Shown piece after piece: positions 26,605 through 38,075 of a DNA stretch of 64,000 nt. A program made the position numbers and the translations under genes. Under the pieces are notes generated by a model, which searched no databases, was not told where the DNA came from, and saw nothing but the letters and a program-made list of their open reading frames with translations. The stretch's first letter is position 1; each line of letters opens with the position of its first letter. Origin of the DNA: Branchiostoma belcheri (lineage: Eukaryota; Chordata; Leptocardii; Amphioxiformes; Branchiostomatidae); assembly GCF_001625305.1 (NCBI RefSeq), contig NW_017803865.1, positions 353,970 to 417,969 of the forward strand, given 5' to 3'.

Positions 26605-26643
26605 TTTTCTAGGTGAGGCCGAGAACTTTTTGAACACCCCTCG
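26605..26643 (-). repeat. Mariner right terminal inverted repeat
   Basis: This is the exact reverse complement of the left 39-bp repeat, followed by the target TA. Confidence 0.95.
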
Positions 26644-26932
26644 TATGATTAGATATTAACGGTAACACTTCGTAAACCAATACGTATAAAGGAGTTCTGC
26701 GTTTGGCTCACGCGGTATTTTCTAATCTAGAATGCCTGAAACTTGTTAACATGCAATGCGTGCGAGGGGCAACAAAATTAGAAACTGCGTCATTTGCATT
26801 GTGAAGCTCCTAATAAAAAATGACACAGTGACGCACAAGACAAAAATCCCTGTTTGCCAAAAAAATGGGAAGTCTTCTCCATCAGATGGTTCTGTTCAAT
26901 ATCGTTAATCGATCAGCTGCAACCTGAAACTG

Positions 26933-26952
26933 NNNNNNNNNNNNNNNNNNNN
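26933..26952. other. Assembly gap of 20 N
   Basis: Twenty undetermined bases separate the two copies of the duplicated segment. Because the right-hand flank re-enters sequence already present on the left, the true gap is probably negative, meaning the contigs overlap. Confidence 0.98.
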
Positions 26953-27643
26953 CCGGATAAACAGCATTTGTCAGAGTTAGAGACCATCACTTGAGGGACA
27001 AATTGGTTTTCCCGATGATTGGTGGCGTTCGCTTTAATTGTTCTTCCTTCCTCTATTTATTGCTGACTGTTGTTATTTTTTGCTTATCCTGCGTCCTTAA
27101 AAGCAGTGTCACATAAACATTCATCGTAAAATCTTAAACCTTATTATTCCTGGTGGTAATATACTTGCGTGTACAAGAAAAAGATTCAAATTGATTATTA
27201 CGGTAGAAAGGCATAATATAACTTCACAGTACATGTTAAAGGTATGCAATATTCATCGCAAAATTCCGCAATCTTATCTTATTTATACACTGTGTTTAGT
27301 AGAGTATTATATCAACCATCCGAGACAGCATTATAATCATCACAGGATACAAAATATGATTAGATATTAACGGTAACACTTCGTAAACCAATACGTATAA
27401 AGGAGTTCTGCGTTTGGCTCACGCGGTATTTTCTAATGTAGAATGCCTGAAACTTGTTAACATGCAATGCGTGCGAGGGGCAACAAAATTAGAAACTGCG
27501 TCATTTGCATTGTGAAGCTCCTAATAAAAAATGACACAGTGACGCACAAGACAAAAATCCCTGTTTGCCAAAAAAATGGGAAGTCTTCTCCATCAGATGG
27601 TTCTGTTCAATATCGTTAATCGATCAGCTGCAACCTGAAACTG
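26953..27643 (+). repeat. Duplicated segment, copy 2 (empty mariner site)
   Basis: This copy matches 24969-26932 without the mariner. It carries the pre-insertion site as a single TA at 27355-27356 in the context CAAAATATGATTAG. Unique sequence resumes at 27644. Confidence 0.95.
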
Positions 27644-28070
27644 GTGTAAAATATGAACCACGTAATTACGATGCCACTATCCCTTAGGAAATGGTATTGG
27701 ACTGATTTGTCTACTCATGAACCGTTCCACCCAGATTTTAAGAGAACAATAAGCAGACATTAGGCTCTGATGTAACGAGGCCAACTCGGGAGAAGAATTA
27801 AATGCATTACTGATTTTCAGATTCGCACACGTTCGCTTCAAATTAAAGCGCACCCTCTGAGGGCTGATCACACACCTATTTGGAATAAACTTATTACGTG
27901 CAAGCATTACTTATGCTGTTTGTGACGTCGGTTTCGATTGTAGATTAAAAACGATTACGGTAAGGTTCCATAATGATGGCTTTAAATGGACGTTTTTTAT
28001 CAAAGACTTAACATTACATGAAAAAGGTGAGTAAAACAGATATCAAAACCTTCTTTAGGTCGCCTCATCA

Positions 28071-28253
28071 CTAGGAGGTGGTCGCTGAGCGATTGTGTAG
28101 AATTTTGTGTGATCCTAGATTTCATATCTGGATCACGATTTAAAAGTAGTCATCATCATCATCATCATCTAATATACAAGTTGTAAAAAAAGGTTTTTAA
28201 AAAGTAAAAAAACTTCCTATCCATGAACTTCGCGAAGTGATCGCATCCTCTAG
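28071..28253. mobile_element. MITE-like element, diverged copy
   Basis: The left end CTAGGAGGTGGTCGCTGAGC and the reverse complement of the right end (CTAGAGGATGCGATCACTTC) are imperfect inverted repeats. The inner block GTGTGATCCTAGATTTCAT is related to the family block ATGAAATCAAGRGTKACACA in opposite orientation. The interior holds a (CAT)n run at 28151-28169. Confidence 0.45.
28151..28169 (+). repeat. (CAT)n microsatellite
   Basis: Six perfect CAT units occur inside the MITE-like copy. Confidence 0.9.
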
Positions 28254-30159
28254 TCCAAATGATTTGTTAATTAATGTCATATCCACCACGCAGTAACGTA
28301 AAATAATTGTAATTTCCTTACCGACGTCCCTATCAAATAAAGATAATAAAGACTGAGAATGTGGGCTGGTCTATCTTTGCAGAAGTTTTGAAGTTATGCG
28401 ATTATATTTCACTTCATAATTCCATCAAACCTACGTAAAACAATATGGATTATCGCTAAGTGTGCAACGAACTGCATTATACTATGTCAAAGTCCTTTCC
28501 TCTAACACATCACAATGTCGGTTACCACATTCACAGCACATGGCCATAACAAACTACCATAGATGCAAGACGATATGCCAGATTTACCTACATAAAAAGT
28601 GTATTTAAACTGATTTATTATCTCATATCCGTGTCATATATACACTAAAGGGGCCCACATACTTTCAGGAATCTCCCTCTCGTTAAGTGTAAAAGATAAC
28701 GGTTTGGAAGAGTTTCAGCTCCCTGCTGTGTGCACTGCATTCATTATAACTCCATCTCCATAACATAATTGTGATAATAACCCCTCGGAGAACAACATGG
28801 CAGTAAACCTGTCGATAGACAAAATGTGTTGAGAACAAACCGCTGTTTGGAGTTATCATGTCAAAACTAGAGAGCGCTAAAATAGAAAATGTTCGGGTTT
28901 TTTCAACCACCTGTTATCGATCTATCGATCACATATAGCAATTAAATGGCATTATGCGTACAATGTATGGATTGATGTTAACCGATGGATGTCATAAACA
29001 CATCAATCTGATGTTCCCACAGACTAAAACAGCAGCGCTGGGAGGTATAGAAGGGTCTGGAGTCTGTTATATCTGATTGCCTTGTGTTCTCTCTGCAGCG
29101 TTAGCTAAAATGATGCGTTCATTTTGTGTCGGTTCGCAACGCTGATTAGATTTCATTTGCATACATCAGGTATAGGATCGATCTGTGTTACCGTTTCGCG
29201 AGACACAGAACAGATGGCTGCTAATCTTGAGAGACTGTGCCGCATGACTGTCTAATCTATCAGTCTTCTGATGTCTCCGGCATCCCCCGCGTTCTGATGG
29301 ATGTGGTGTGGTTACGTCACTGAAGGTCTGACCGCCCGTGATTTATAGCGATGTTACAAACATGATGACAACACAACAAAGTAACGTGACGAACATGTAC
29401 AGAGACAGCACGCGAACAACTGGTCTGGTGACGTTAGGAATAAGCACTATTGCTACAAGTATGTACGTCATCAATCACGTTCACTGTCATCAAGAAAAGT
29501 GCATGTAGATAACCCCCATGCGAAACGTTACAATAAAAGATATTTTCGCCATTTGTACAAGCCTATTTCTAGTCACTACAATGTACTTGAGAGAATAATT
29601 CGCTTACCACCATCTTGTTTTTGACGACTATCCATCTCTATGATCTGACGTCATGGTGGGTAACAACCTCCCAACCACACATAACAAAATAATCTCTGTT
29701 GTTCGTAGCCGGGCAACTCTTTGATTGAATTAGGGATCATTACGTACGCTATATATAGCAATTGAATAGTTTCATTTGATTGCAAATTGCTAAACTAGGT
29801 CACTGGAAGTGCACATAATAGTATTTGTACCAGTGGGATGGCGCTATTGAACAGATACCGGCGCGAGGTTAGTGTTTGGGTTGTAAGAAAACAACAGACT
29901 ACAACAGCTAGATTAATCCGCTAATTAATTAGCTATTGACATTGTGGGAATGCCATTCGGAAGACGGAGGGCCAGGGGTACTAACATGTATAGAAAAAAT
30001 ACTTTTATATCCAACTGACTAGAGCTCTGGTCGAACATTTGGTGAGTTTGTCTCGCGTTTGTCTGGGAATGCCGTTGAACACTTTCATAATCGAAACATT
30101 TTATCAAGATACTTACCTCTACTTATGCCTTTAATATCTTCGAATCAATCTCACAAGAC

Positions 30160-30224
30160 TTGAATCAAGTCGGCGCCAGTGCCATCGCTCCGTAGCAGCG
30201 TCAACTGGCGCCAACTTGATTCAA
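30160..30224 (-). ncRNA. 65-nt hairpin with 21-bp arms, candidate small-RNA precursor
   Basis: The arms at 30160-30180 and 30204-30224 are reverse complements at 20 of 21 positions. The single mismatch is C-A if the plus strand is transcribed but a G-U wobble on the minus strand, so a minus-strand RNA would form an unbroken 21-bp helix. The 23-nt loop can add an inner CGCT/AGCG stem. Total size and arm length fit animal pre-miRNA hairpins. Against this, the arms contain palindromes (TTGAATCAA, GGCGCC), the pairing is unusually perfect for a miRNA, and a tiny palindromic mobile element is equally possible. No promoter was identified. Confidence 0.3.
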
Positions 30225-30900
30225 AACATTAGATTCTCGCGAATGTTTTATTTGCATGGTTAGACCCATGGAGTTCCTGGGGCAACCACTACCTCTAACC
30301 GAGCCAGTGAAGAAGTTTAGACTGTAACGGTAACGTGTACACGGAGAAAATTAAACTGTGATTTGATGGATCAGAACTACTGGTGACATTGTGTGCGTAA
30401 ACCGTTGCTTTGACTGTCTCAACGTTTACACCATGCGACTGCTGCAGAAGCATGCATGTACATAGCACTGCGTATCGACATCATAGCCTACCATCTATAT
30501 CATAAACTCCTTCCCTTATCTGGTATATAATTTTTAATTCAGATGAATTGATATCAATCAACCCATTATGTTATCTCCCAAGTTAAACAGAAACAATAAG
30601 AACCGGAGGGGGAGTTGAATGGCTTCAGGGTATACACTTGCTGTGCCACTTAATGTAGCTGTTGGAACGGAGCCAGTTTATTATTACTGCACGAAAACGA
30701 TCCGCATGAGTCATCAATGATTTATATTTCCCCGAATTTGTTGTGTCTCCCCGCACTTTCCAGAGAACATGTATGATTGCACACAGCATGAACTGTGTAC
30801 ACATGCGTCAGATGCTGGCAAAGATGGTGGTTTGATAACGTCAGCTCTGAACGCCCTCCAAGTCCCAGCAAAACTGATAACATTCCCTTACACTAAATTA

Positions 30901-31134
30901 GAGCCTGCGACCGGTGAGTGACCAAGGCGTTGAAAGATCCCTCAACTAGTTGCATGTACAATTTCATTCACCTTTTGTGGGCTTGGATGTCTTTTGAATC
31001 ATACGTTTGCATTGTACACCATATTCTTTTTTTATAATTTCCAACATGTAATCACAAGACGTATTATTACACCATATTCCAATTATGAAATCAAGGGTGA
31101 CACAAATCCCATTTTGGTCGTGCAACGGTCGCAC
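30901..31134. mobile_element. MITE-like element, diverged copy
   Basis: The left end GAGCCTGCGACCGGTGAGTG and the right end (GGTCGTGCAACGGTCGCAC) are inverted relative to one another. The inner block ATGAAATCAAGGGTGACACA matches the copy at 59012-59187 closely. It is non-coding. The minus-strand frame that crosses it is incidental. Confidence 0.5.
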
Positions 31135-33701
31135 TTTTAAAGTATGCAGGTTGATAGAGATCGCCTGACAAACACTTGAATCCGGCAACTATTTCACTTC
31201 TATCTGTAATACGAACACGCACATCCATACCTTTCGACACGTTTGTATCAAATATGTTTACACCAAGAAGGTCTATTAGAAAAGTGGCTGATGGTGTAAA
31301 CTTCTGAAGGAGTGATGTGTCAAAATGCCCTGCAGGGTTTTGTTGAAAGGAATCCGTGCATAGTAAAGCAGACGCGAACATTTTGTAAATATGGTGGCTT
31401 TTGTTTTCAAGTTTCAATATGTTCGTAAGTGATAATCACCACACATCAACTACATCAATTGTTGTAGGCATATTCCAGCCTCTGCAGTAAAATAAAATAG
31501 ACTACTTACCAAAGTAACTAGGGAACTGTCTTGGACTTGGTAACTAGTAACTATTTGCTACCCCTAAAGACTGTAACATACATTACTTTGCAAATCAATA
31601 TTTCCAGGCATAATCCAATATAGTTCTGCTTATCAGATAAAACACATGTGGGACGACATAAAGTAGATATTCTTCGCGGACCGAAAACTTATCCGACACG
31701 TGACATGATGTTACAACATGACGAAATCAGAGGGACATCTTATGACTCTATGCTGACTTGAGATACTGCCGTCACCCTGTCAGATTAAGTTGCCAGTAAC
31801 TTATTTTTTCTCCTTTGTCCACAGCACAGAGTATTTGTAAGAGATATAAACCTCTCCTATAATTGATTTCTTACCCTGATGAAGAAGGCATCAGACTGCT
31901 GACTGGACGGTACCGGCACATGTGGCAGTCCGTACTGTGCTTATATTATGTTATCATTTGCAGGGTTGAATCGCCCTACCTGATTGATATCTTGGCACAT
32001 GCGTATCTAGAAGATACAATGTTTCGTTTACTTCAAAACGTTAGAAGACGTTAGTAAAAGTGGGACTAAAATGATACACTTGTCATTTCAACTGTCCTTA
32101 CAATGTCTTAGAGAGAGGAGAGGACCCTCCGAACTATTCATGAAATAAGAATAATTGAACACAGTTGTCCAGTACAGTACAGTGCAGTTATCAGTTGAAG
32201 ATCTGATGTTCCCGTTGCGAAGCAGTATGTTGGTTCTTGATTCCGAGGTAACAATGGTGTCTAAAGCTGTCACGGAATAAACTAGAACGTATCTGCTGAG
32301 TTGTAGGTCAATTGGTCCCACGGCGACTGTTTACGACTATTGTGAACTATGCAAGTACTTTTTTGGAATGAGGCTGTCACGTTACAGTACCACATGGCAG
32401 CGATTGTGGAATTCTAAGGCAGAATAGGTTATGATTGAAATCTATATTGATTCAATATGTTAGAAACAATGGCATGTGACATCTCTACATTACCAGCAGT
32501 GTTGGACATCAACGGAAAGCGTCAAGTAATGTTGAAGCGTATTTCTAAAGATCAATCAAAGGGCTAACTACCTCAACATGTGCTGACCACAACCCACGGT
32601 TTCCGTCGATCGCTGCAATTTCGTTATGAAGGTTTAACGTTATGAGAGATGGAATAGAGTTCTATTATCTACAGGGAGGTGTTTTCTGTGTACGTAACCC
32701 ATCTGGTTAGATGTCAATCAGCAATAAATGAATCATCAAAGAAGTTACTGCAGCAATATTGGATTTCATCAAAGGCCCGTAGTTCATATCAAACATCTCT
32801 TTTGGTCTTGGGATTGCGCAACGACACGTGCGGCCCAACGTGCCGACCTGCGTCTTCCGTGCATGTACTGGTAAATTGATAGCACGTCGATCGATTCCGT
32901 AACCACCAATATCTGATGACCTAAAGGTACCTTGAAGAACTGTCGAGTAATTGATGAATATTAGATAGCCCATACGACTCAGATTTCATATTTACGCAGG
33001 CCACACACGGAAAAATTACTGGAAAATATGCATGTTTTAGGTCATGTTTATCATCAAGATCCATGCAACCAAGGATACAGACAATACCTGACCTTTCAGA
33101 AACAAAAGACTGATCGATTTCTCAACCTTCGCACATTTAAGATCACGGGCCATGTGCCAATCTCATCTATGTCTGACCATGCACTGATTAGTGGCTTCAT
33201 GTCTCAGGATTTTTGCCATTCTACATCAACTTTACACTGCAGTATATCCTGCTCATATATCTGCATATTAACGTTGGGACACTTTCCGGTAAATGCTTAC
33301 CACAGACGTCTTTTGTTCCGTTCCCAGTACTTGTGAAATTTCAACTGAGTATGTCAAAATAATACACGAGGACAGTGACATATACATGTTTGTTTTCTAA
33401 TTGAATAGTGAAGGAGAATGGTATACGAGCTGGCACGATAACAACTCATAAAGAATCCCGTACCATAGACAGAAAGAAAGCAGATGTCACGAGTCTGTGG
33501 ACATTCCATTTCTTTTTGAGATGAGAAACACAAGACGTGACGCCTTGGCATGGTTAAAAGTTCACCTTCACCTTCACCTTAGTACAAGCTGGAATTGCAA
33601 GCTCATAAAAACAATCTTTTGTTAGAAAAGAGTGTGTCTCATTCTTTTTTGTAGCAAACAATTTCTCGAGGGGTCCAATCTCACGTTTGGTTTGGCAGAG
33701 C
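31135..33701. other. Non-coding stretch, no gene recognised
   Basis: The repeated phrase GTAACTAG occurs near 31515-31550. The longest frames are a minus-strand one of 108 codons at 31091-31417 that overlaps the MITE-like copy, and a plus one of 102 codons at 33028. Neither is recognisable. A short TTCACC run lies near 33560. Confidence 0.4.
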
Positions 33702-33966
33702 TGGCATAAGCTACAAAATTAATATTCAGGATGAGATACAAGACAGTTGTGAAATGTCCTATTTCAAGTCCATATATTACTATATGGTCCCCACCATATT
33801 CTACATGACCGTTTATTTGCAAGTCCATGTGGAGTGGCATAAGCTACAAAATTAATATTCAGGATGAGATGCAAGACAGTTGTGAAATGTCCTATTTCAA
33901 GTCCATATATTACTACATGGTCCCCACCATATTCTACATGACCGTTTATTTGCAAGTCCATGTGGA
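33702..33966 (+). repeat. 133-bp tandem duplication, two units
   Basis: Units 33702-33834 and 33835-33966 are head to tail and differ at only two positions (A/G in the GAGATRCAAG stretch and T/C in TACTAYATGG). Because 133 is not a multiple of three, minus-strand frames crossing it shift and should not be read as coding. A recent local duplication, or a two-unit start of a satellite, would explain it. Confidence 0.95.
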
Positions 33967-36900
33967 CTACAACATCAACAGACCATGAAACGTTAAATAA
34001 AGTTAAAATTAACTTATGAAGACTAAACACATGTCGTCAACTGACAATGTTGGGGACTGCATGGCTGTACAGTTGTACGCACTGGCAACTTGCAATTCTT
34101 TGACCGTTAGACTTAAGTAAATGTAAGTAACATAGGTAGTCATAAACCACCAAACGTTGCTGTTTTCAGTGGACACTGGTCAACAGGGACACGAGGCAAG
34201 CTGTCTATCGACCGAGTTGGAGAAAAATCAAAAGTCCACTGTAATGAGCCGTGCCGCTGTTACACTTTGAACCAAATTGGATCGAACCTGCCACACATAT
34301 TCTTGATGTGCATAGGGTAGGCCACCGGATCCTGCGCTATTAACGCTTCATATCTTTCTCTGTCTCCTGTCCTCTCTCCCTCCCTCTACCCCTCGTTTTC
34401 TCTCTCTTCCTCTCCCTCCCCCTCTCTCTCTCTCTCTTAAAACCATGTTAGATGGTGAAGCAAGCAAGCCATTGATACATATTCCGCAAACAAAATCAAT
34501 TCAACACTCAGCAGCATTGAAAGACAAGTCGTGCAGAACTCCATACAAAACATACTCTGTCACTCATCAAATGCGTCACTTTCCCATACAAAACGTGACA
34601 TGTATAAGTGACAAAATCGTTTTTCCCTGCAGGGTGACAAAGCCTTCACCGAAACATGAAAAAAGCTAACCACTTACCGTTACTTACGGAGGTCTTCTAA
34701 GAAGTCGTAGACATGCACCTCGCCATCTATGACGTCTAGAGACTGGTCATAATGTGCCTGATGTTACCAAAGGTGCTGAACTTAAAGTACTATAAAGAAT
34801 GATAGGACGCGAACCCATTACACTGACATATCCCTAAAGAAAAACCGACCATTTAAAAACACTAGCGAATACCTTAAAGGAAGAGTACGAACAACGTCTC
34901 AGACGTGTAGAGCAATCGGTTGAAGAGGAACATGTTTGACGCATGAGACCGACATCCTGCCCTTTGTAGTAGTTTTTTCAATATACAAATATTCACCTAG
35001 CAATAGGATAACATTGTGTGGGTTAGCCATGCATCCTGGGCCTCGCGTCCCATTGTGACAGCTTGGGATAGATAAACATCATCAAACATAACTGACGTCA
35101 GAACGTCAGATTTAGTTTGACAAGACACACGTAAGCCCTTGTGCGAGAGGCTATGTACTTTCAGCCATGGTAGAATGAATCAATGGGAACATCATCGTCT
35201 CTACCTCAGTGAAGATGTGGTTTGACGGAGTTTGAGTGCGTGTCAGCGATTTTATTTGTTAGATACATTTTCCTTTGTCATACAAGAAGCCAATAAATGT
35301 GATCCTTCGCGCTGCATGAAAGCTGGTGGACACAGCCCTTGGCACGCTACTGCAAAAGGGATATCGTATAAAGGCATGGAACCATAAGCCGCGAGGGAAA
35401 ATACCTGAACGATGAAAGATTCAAATAAAACTGGACACTGGACTAGCGCCAGAAGACGCTGAAATATTAGCAAAGGATCGTGCAGCCTTTCTGGCCGTAT
35501 GCATCATACGAGGAGCAGGGGGCCAGTACCACGGGTATGATGTACAGAACACGGGGACGACCATCCTGCTGATTGGATGAGAAAAACTCAACTTGTTTCC
35601 CAAACATGACAATATCTTTAGCGTGTTGGCAGCCAACCCTCATACTTCATAATTCAAAACCACAACGTTGACGTCACCAAAAATCTGAGCCGCCGGCGCG
35701 CCGTGAATTGTTCCTTTCCGGACAAAAATAGCCGTTAGCAAAAGGATCAGCAAATCCCCCTTTTCAAGCATTAAGTATCCGCACAAAAGGACTGCTGTTG
35801 ACAGATCTATAGCTTATATCAGTTAGCCAGTAATGGATTCATGAGAGAGATTAGTTCCATAATACGCCATGGCACATGCATGTATTATCACGGCATCACT
35901 TCACAATGACGCTGTGAGCAAAGATTACGTTCCTTTTGTCAACTGTACCTTCATTTCATGTCATAACACACGCATTGCGTCATGTTTCTAAATCCCGCAG
36001 AACAAAAGTTCAGAATTTAGGAGTATCTACTTTGCAGACACATAGATCTTTCAACCTACTATTTACTCATTTGAAAACCAAGCCACCCATTTATTCAGCT
36101 GCTCATACATTCATGTTGTATTTAAAAATTACGACTGTCTATTTTGATTATATTTTAACATGTCTAGCACTAGGAGACATTCGGTAAACTAATTTCTTTA
36201 CATATCCCTGCTGTCCCACCGAGTAATTTATATGAAAAATAGTTATCTTTCATCTGCACACTCGATGATACATGAAAATGATTAAGATTTGATTATTACT
36301 ATTACTATTAGCATAGTACATTAGCATCATTTATCAGTCAGTAGATATAAACTTTCCTCATTAATTCTGCAAATAAGGCCCCAATTAGCATAATCAATGT
36401 GTCGTTGGATTCCTATTCGCCCAGGTTAGCTGCCAGTTGAAAATAATGAAAATCCGTTTCAAAAGTCCAGAGCCATTCTGATTCAGAGTCGCCAGCTAAA
36501 ACGCCGCTACACTTCCACAGAAAGCTGCTAGGGAGATCAAACTCATGTCTCTTCTTCCTTAGCCCAGAAGCTTTTTACCAGCGAAAAACCATGACCATTG
36601 CATGTTCAGAACAGAAGATATAAAATCCGGCTATGGTGCTGCAGTACCAAGGAGACCATCTAGGGGGCCCAAAATCTAATCGTTTCCGGATTTGGGGCCA
36701 CACTATCCACACACCAAATATCTTTAGATTCATTCATATCTTCTTGAGTTATGCTGTTCACAGACAGACAAACAGACAAACTACTGAAAACATGACGGAG
36801 GTAATAACCTCTTCTGCAGCTTATGTAGACTAACAGCGTTCTTTTTTGCCAACCACAAACCAGTGTCTGCCCCCCCCCCCCACCAGTCGGCCATCCGTAC

Positions 36901-37786
36901 AGCTGATGAAGACGGATGGACCTGTCAGTCCAGGGGAGTCTGTTGAACAAAAGTGGTGGGGATATCATTTAAATATTTATATAATTATGGATACCTGGGC
37001 TCCATTATGTCACAACAATCTGGATATTACTACTTCTAGTCTTACAGTAGACAAGTCTATAGAGGGTACAATGGCTTGTTAACGTGGTAATATGTGAAAT
37101 AATGAAATCCTTGGACCAAGGACTTCATATCCTTATGATAACTGTCCGCAAATCAATCGCACAAGCTTGATTTATTGTCGGCAATAGCTATGTCTGCAAT
37201 CTCACTAGCCCAGCATAAGTATGACCTAGATACTACAGTACATATTGTCTCTGCAAACCGTTGTGACCGTTAGATGTATTGCGCGCGCAAAATTGCCACT
37301 ATCCATCCATGTACCGTGCGTTTTATTTACATTACCGGTCCATTGATCCTGATATAGTCAGCCCCTGTCGAATCAGTCCGCAGTATAATGTCTTTGGTAT
37401 GATAAGGCAATATTGATCCTCAGCCGAGGTCGCTTGACGGTTCATGGTTACATTGTGCAAAACCATGGCCGTGCATATGGTCCAATTACGGCATCCATGT
37501 CTCGTAGTTGCGGTATACTTCTTTGACTGTGAAATCCAAACAAAGTTACAGAGCGCATCCACAAACACCAGAGTAGCATTAGCTATGATTCAGTGTCCTT
37601 TCTGATGCAACGAAATGTTCAACTTTATGCTATTATCTTGAATACACCCTCCTCTAGTTTCGTGCATGTCATGATGAGATATTATAAGCTGGTACAGTGA
37701 TCGTAAAGATCCCACATTTCTCCTGCGTGGTATATGAAGTCGAACGCGATCTTGAATAATTAGACAGACTGTTTTGAAATAGCCCA
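33967..37786. other. Non-coding stretch with homopolymer and pyrimidine tracts
   Basis: It includes a pyrimidine-rich tract at 34353-34438 and a run of 12 C at 36870-36881. The stretch at 35430-35580 reads weakly like a decayed retroelement end on the plus strand (GLAPEDAEILAKDRAAF) but is too short to call. The remainder has only short, unsupported frames. Confidence 0.4.
34353..34438 (+). repeat. Pyrimidine-rich (CT)n tract
   Basis: About 85 bases are almost entirely C and T, ending in a (CT) run of ten or so units. It is a low-complexity tract with triplex-forming potential. Confidence 0.9.
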
Positions 37787-38075
37787 GCTAGACCCTTCGA
37801 TTCCTTTCTTTTAGCTCGACTCTTAGATTCTGTGTTTTTGTCATTTTTAGGCCCCTAGATTTCGTGCTTTTTTGCTAGACCCTTAGATTTCATGCTTTAG
37901 TAATTTAAATTCCGTATTTTAGACCCTTGGATTTTGTACGTTCTAGTTAGGCACTTAGTTTTTCGGTTTTTTTTTTTGTTGGGCCCCAATTTTGTGCTTT
38001 TAAGCTGGCCTCTTAGATTTTGTGTAATTAGGTAGACCCTTAAATTTGGTTACGTTTAAGTTTGGCCCTTTAAGT
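37787..38075 (+). repeat. Degenerate minisatellite, about 28-bp period
   Basis: About ten to eleven units resemble TAGACCCTTAGATTTTGTGC followed by a T-rich filler. Unit starts are near 37789, 37817, 37849, 37877, 37921, 37949, 37981, 38005, 38033 and 38063, mostly 28 bp apart. Units are heavily diverged, so the array is old. Confidence 0.8.

Larger units (their letters stand above)
25374..26643 (+). mobile_element. Tc1/mariner element, mariner type, inactive
   Basis: This 1270-bp element is flanked by TA on both sides (25372-25373 and 26644-26645) and has 39-bp perfect terminal inverted repeats beginning CGAGGGGTGTTCAAAAAGTT. The second copy of the flanking sequence shows the unfilled site with a single TA at 27355-27356, which proves the boundaries and the TA duplication. 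Length, TA target and the transposase remnant fit the mariner branch of the Tc1/mariner superfamily. The coding region is badly damaged while the ends are identical, so the copy was probably moved by transposase supplied from elsewhere. The subfamily is not assigned. Confidence 0.93.
24969..26932 (+). repeat. Duplicated segment, copy 1 (contains mariner)
   Basis: This 1964-bp segment repeats in direct orientation at 26953-27643 (691 bp). Outside the inserted mariner the two copies differ by three substitutions (25119/27102, 25159/27142, 26727/27438) and one base in a T-run (7 versus 6). The length difference of 1273 equals the 1270-bp element, plus 2 bp of duplicated TA, plus the T-run base. 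The copy ends exactly at a run of 20 N. The geometry is two overlapping contig ends laid end to end, which most likely means unmerged haplotypes rather than a genomic tandem duplication. Confidence 0.95.
27644..30159. other. Non-coding stretch, possible regulatory patch
   Basis: It contains the MITE-like copy at 28071-28253 (with its ATC microsatellite inside). A less A/T-rich patch at about 29030-29350 has a pyrimidine tract ending CTCTCTGCAG near 29098, like a splice acceptor, and a TTACGTCA CRE-like site near 29313. No open frame continues convincingly from the acceptor-like site. The remainder is A/T-rich without recognisable genes. Confidence 0.35.

Noticed and set aside
24969-27643. A true tandem segmental duplication followed by mariner insertion into one copy
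   Set aside because: Not excluded, but less likely than unmerged haplotypes because the N gap sits exactly at the boundary between the copies and the flanks behave like overlapping contig ends.
35430-35580. Plus-strand GLAPEDAEILAKDRAAF resembling a retroelement C-terminus
   Set aside because: The match is to a loose pattern over about 17 residues and no adjoining element sequence is recognised.
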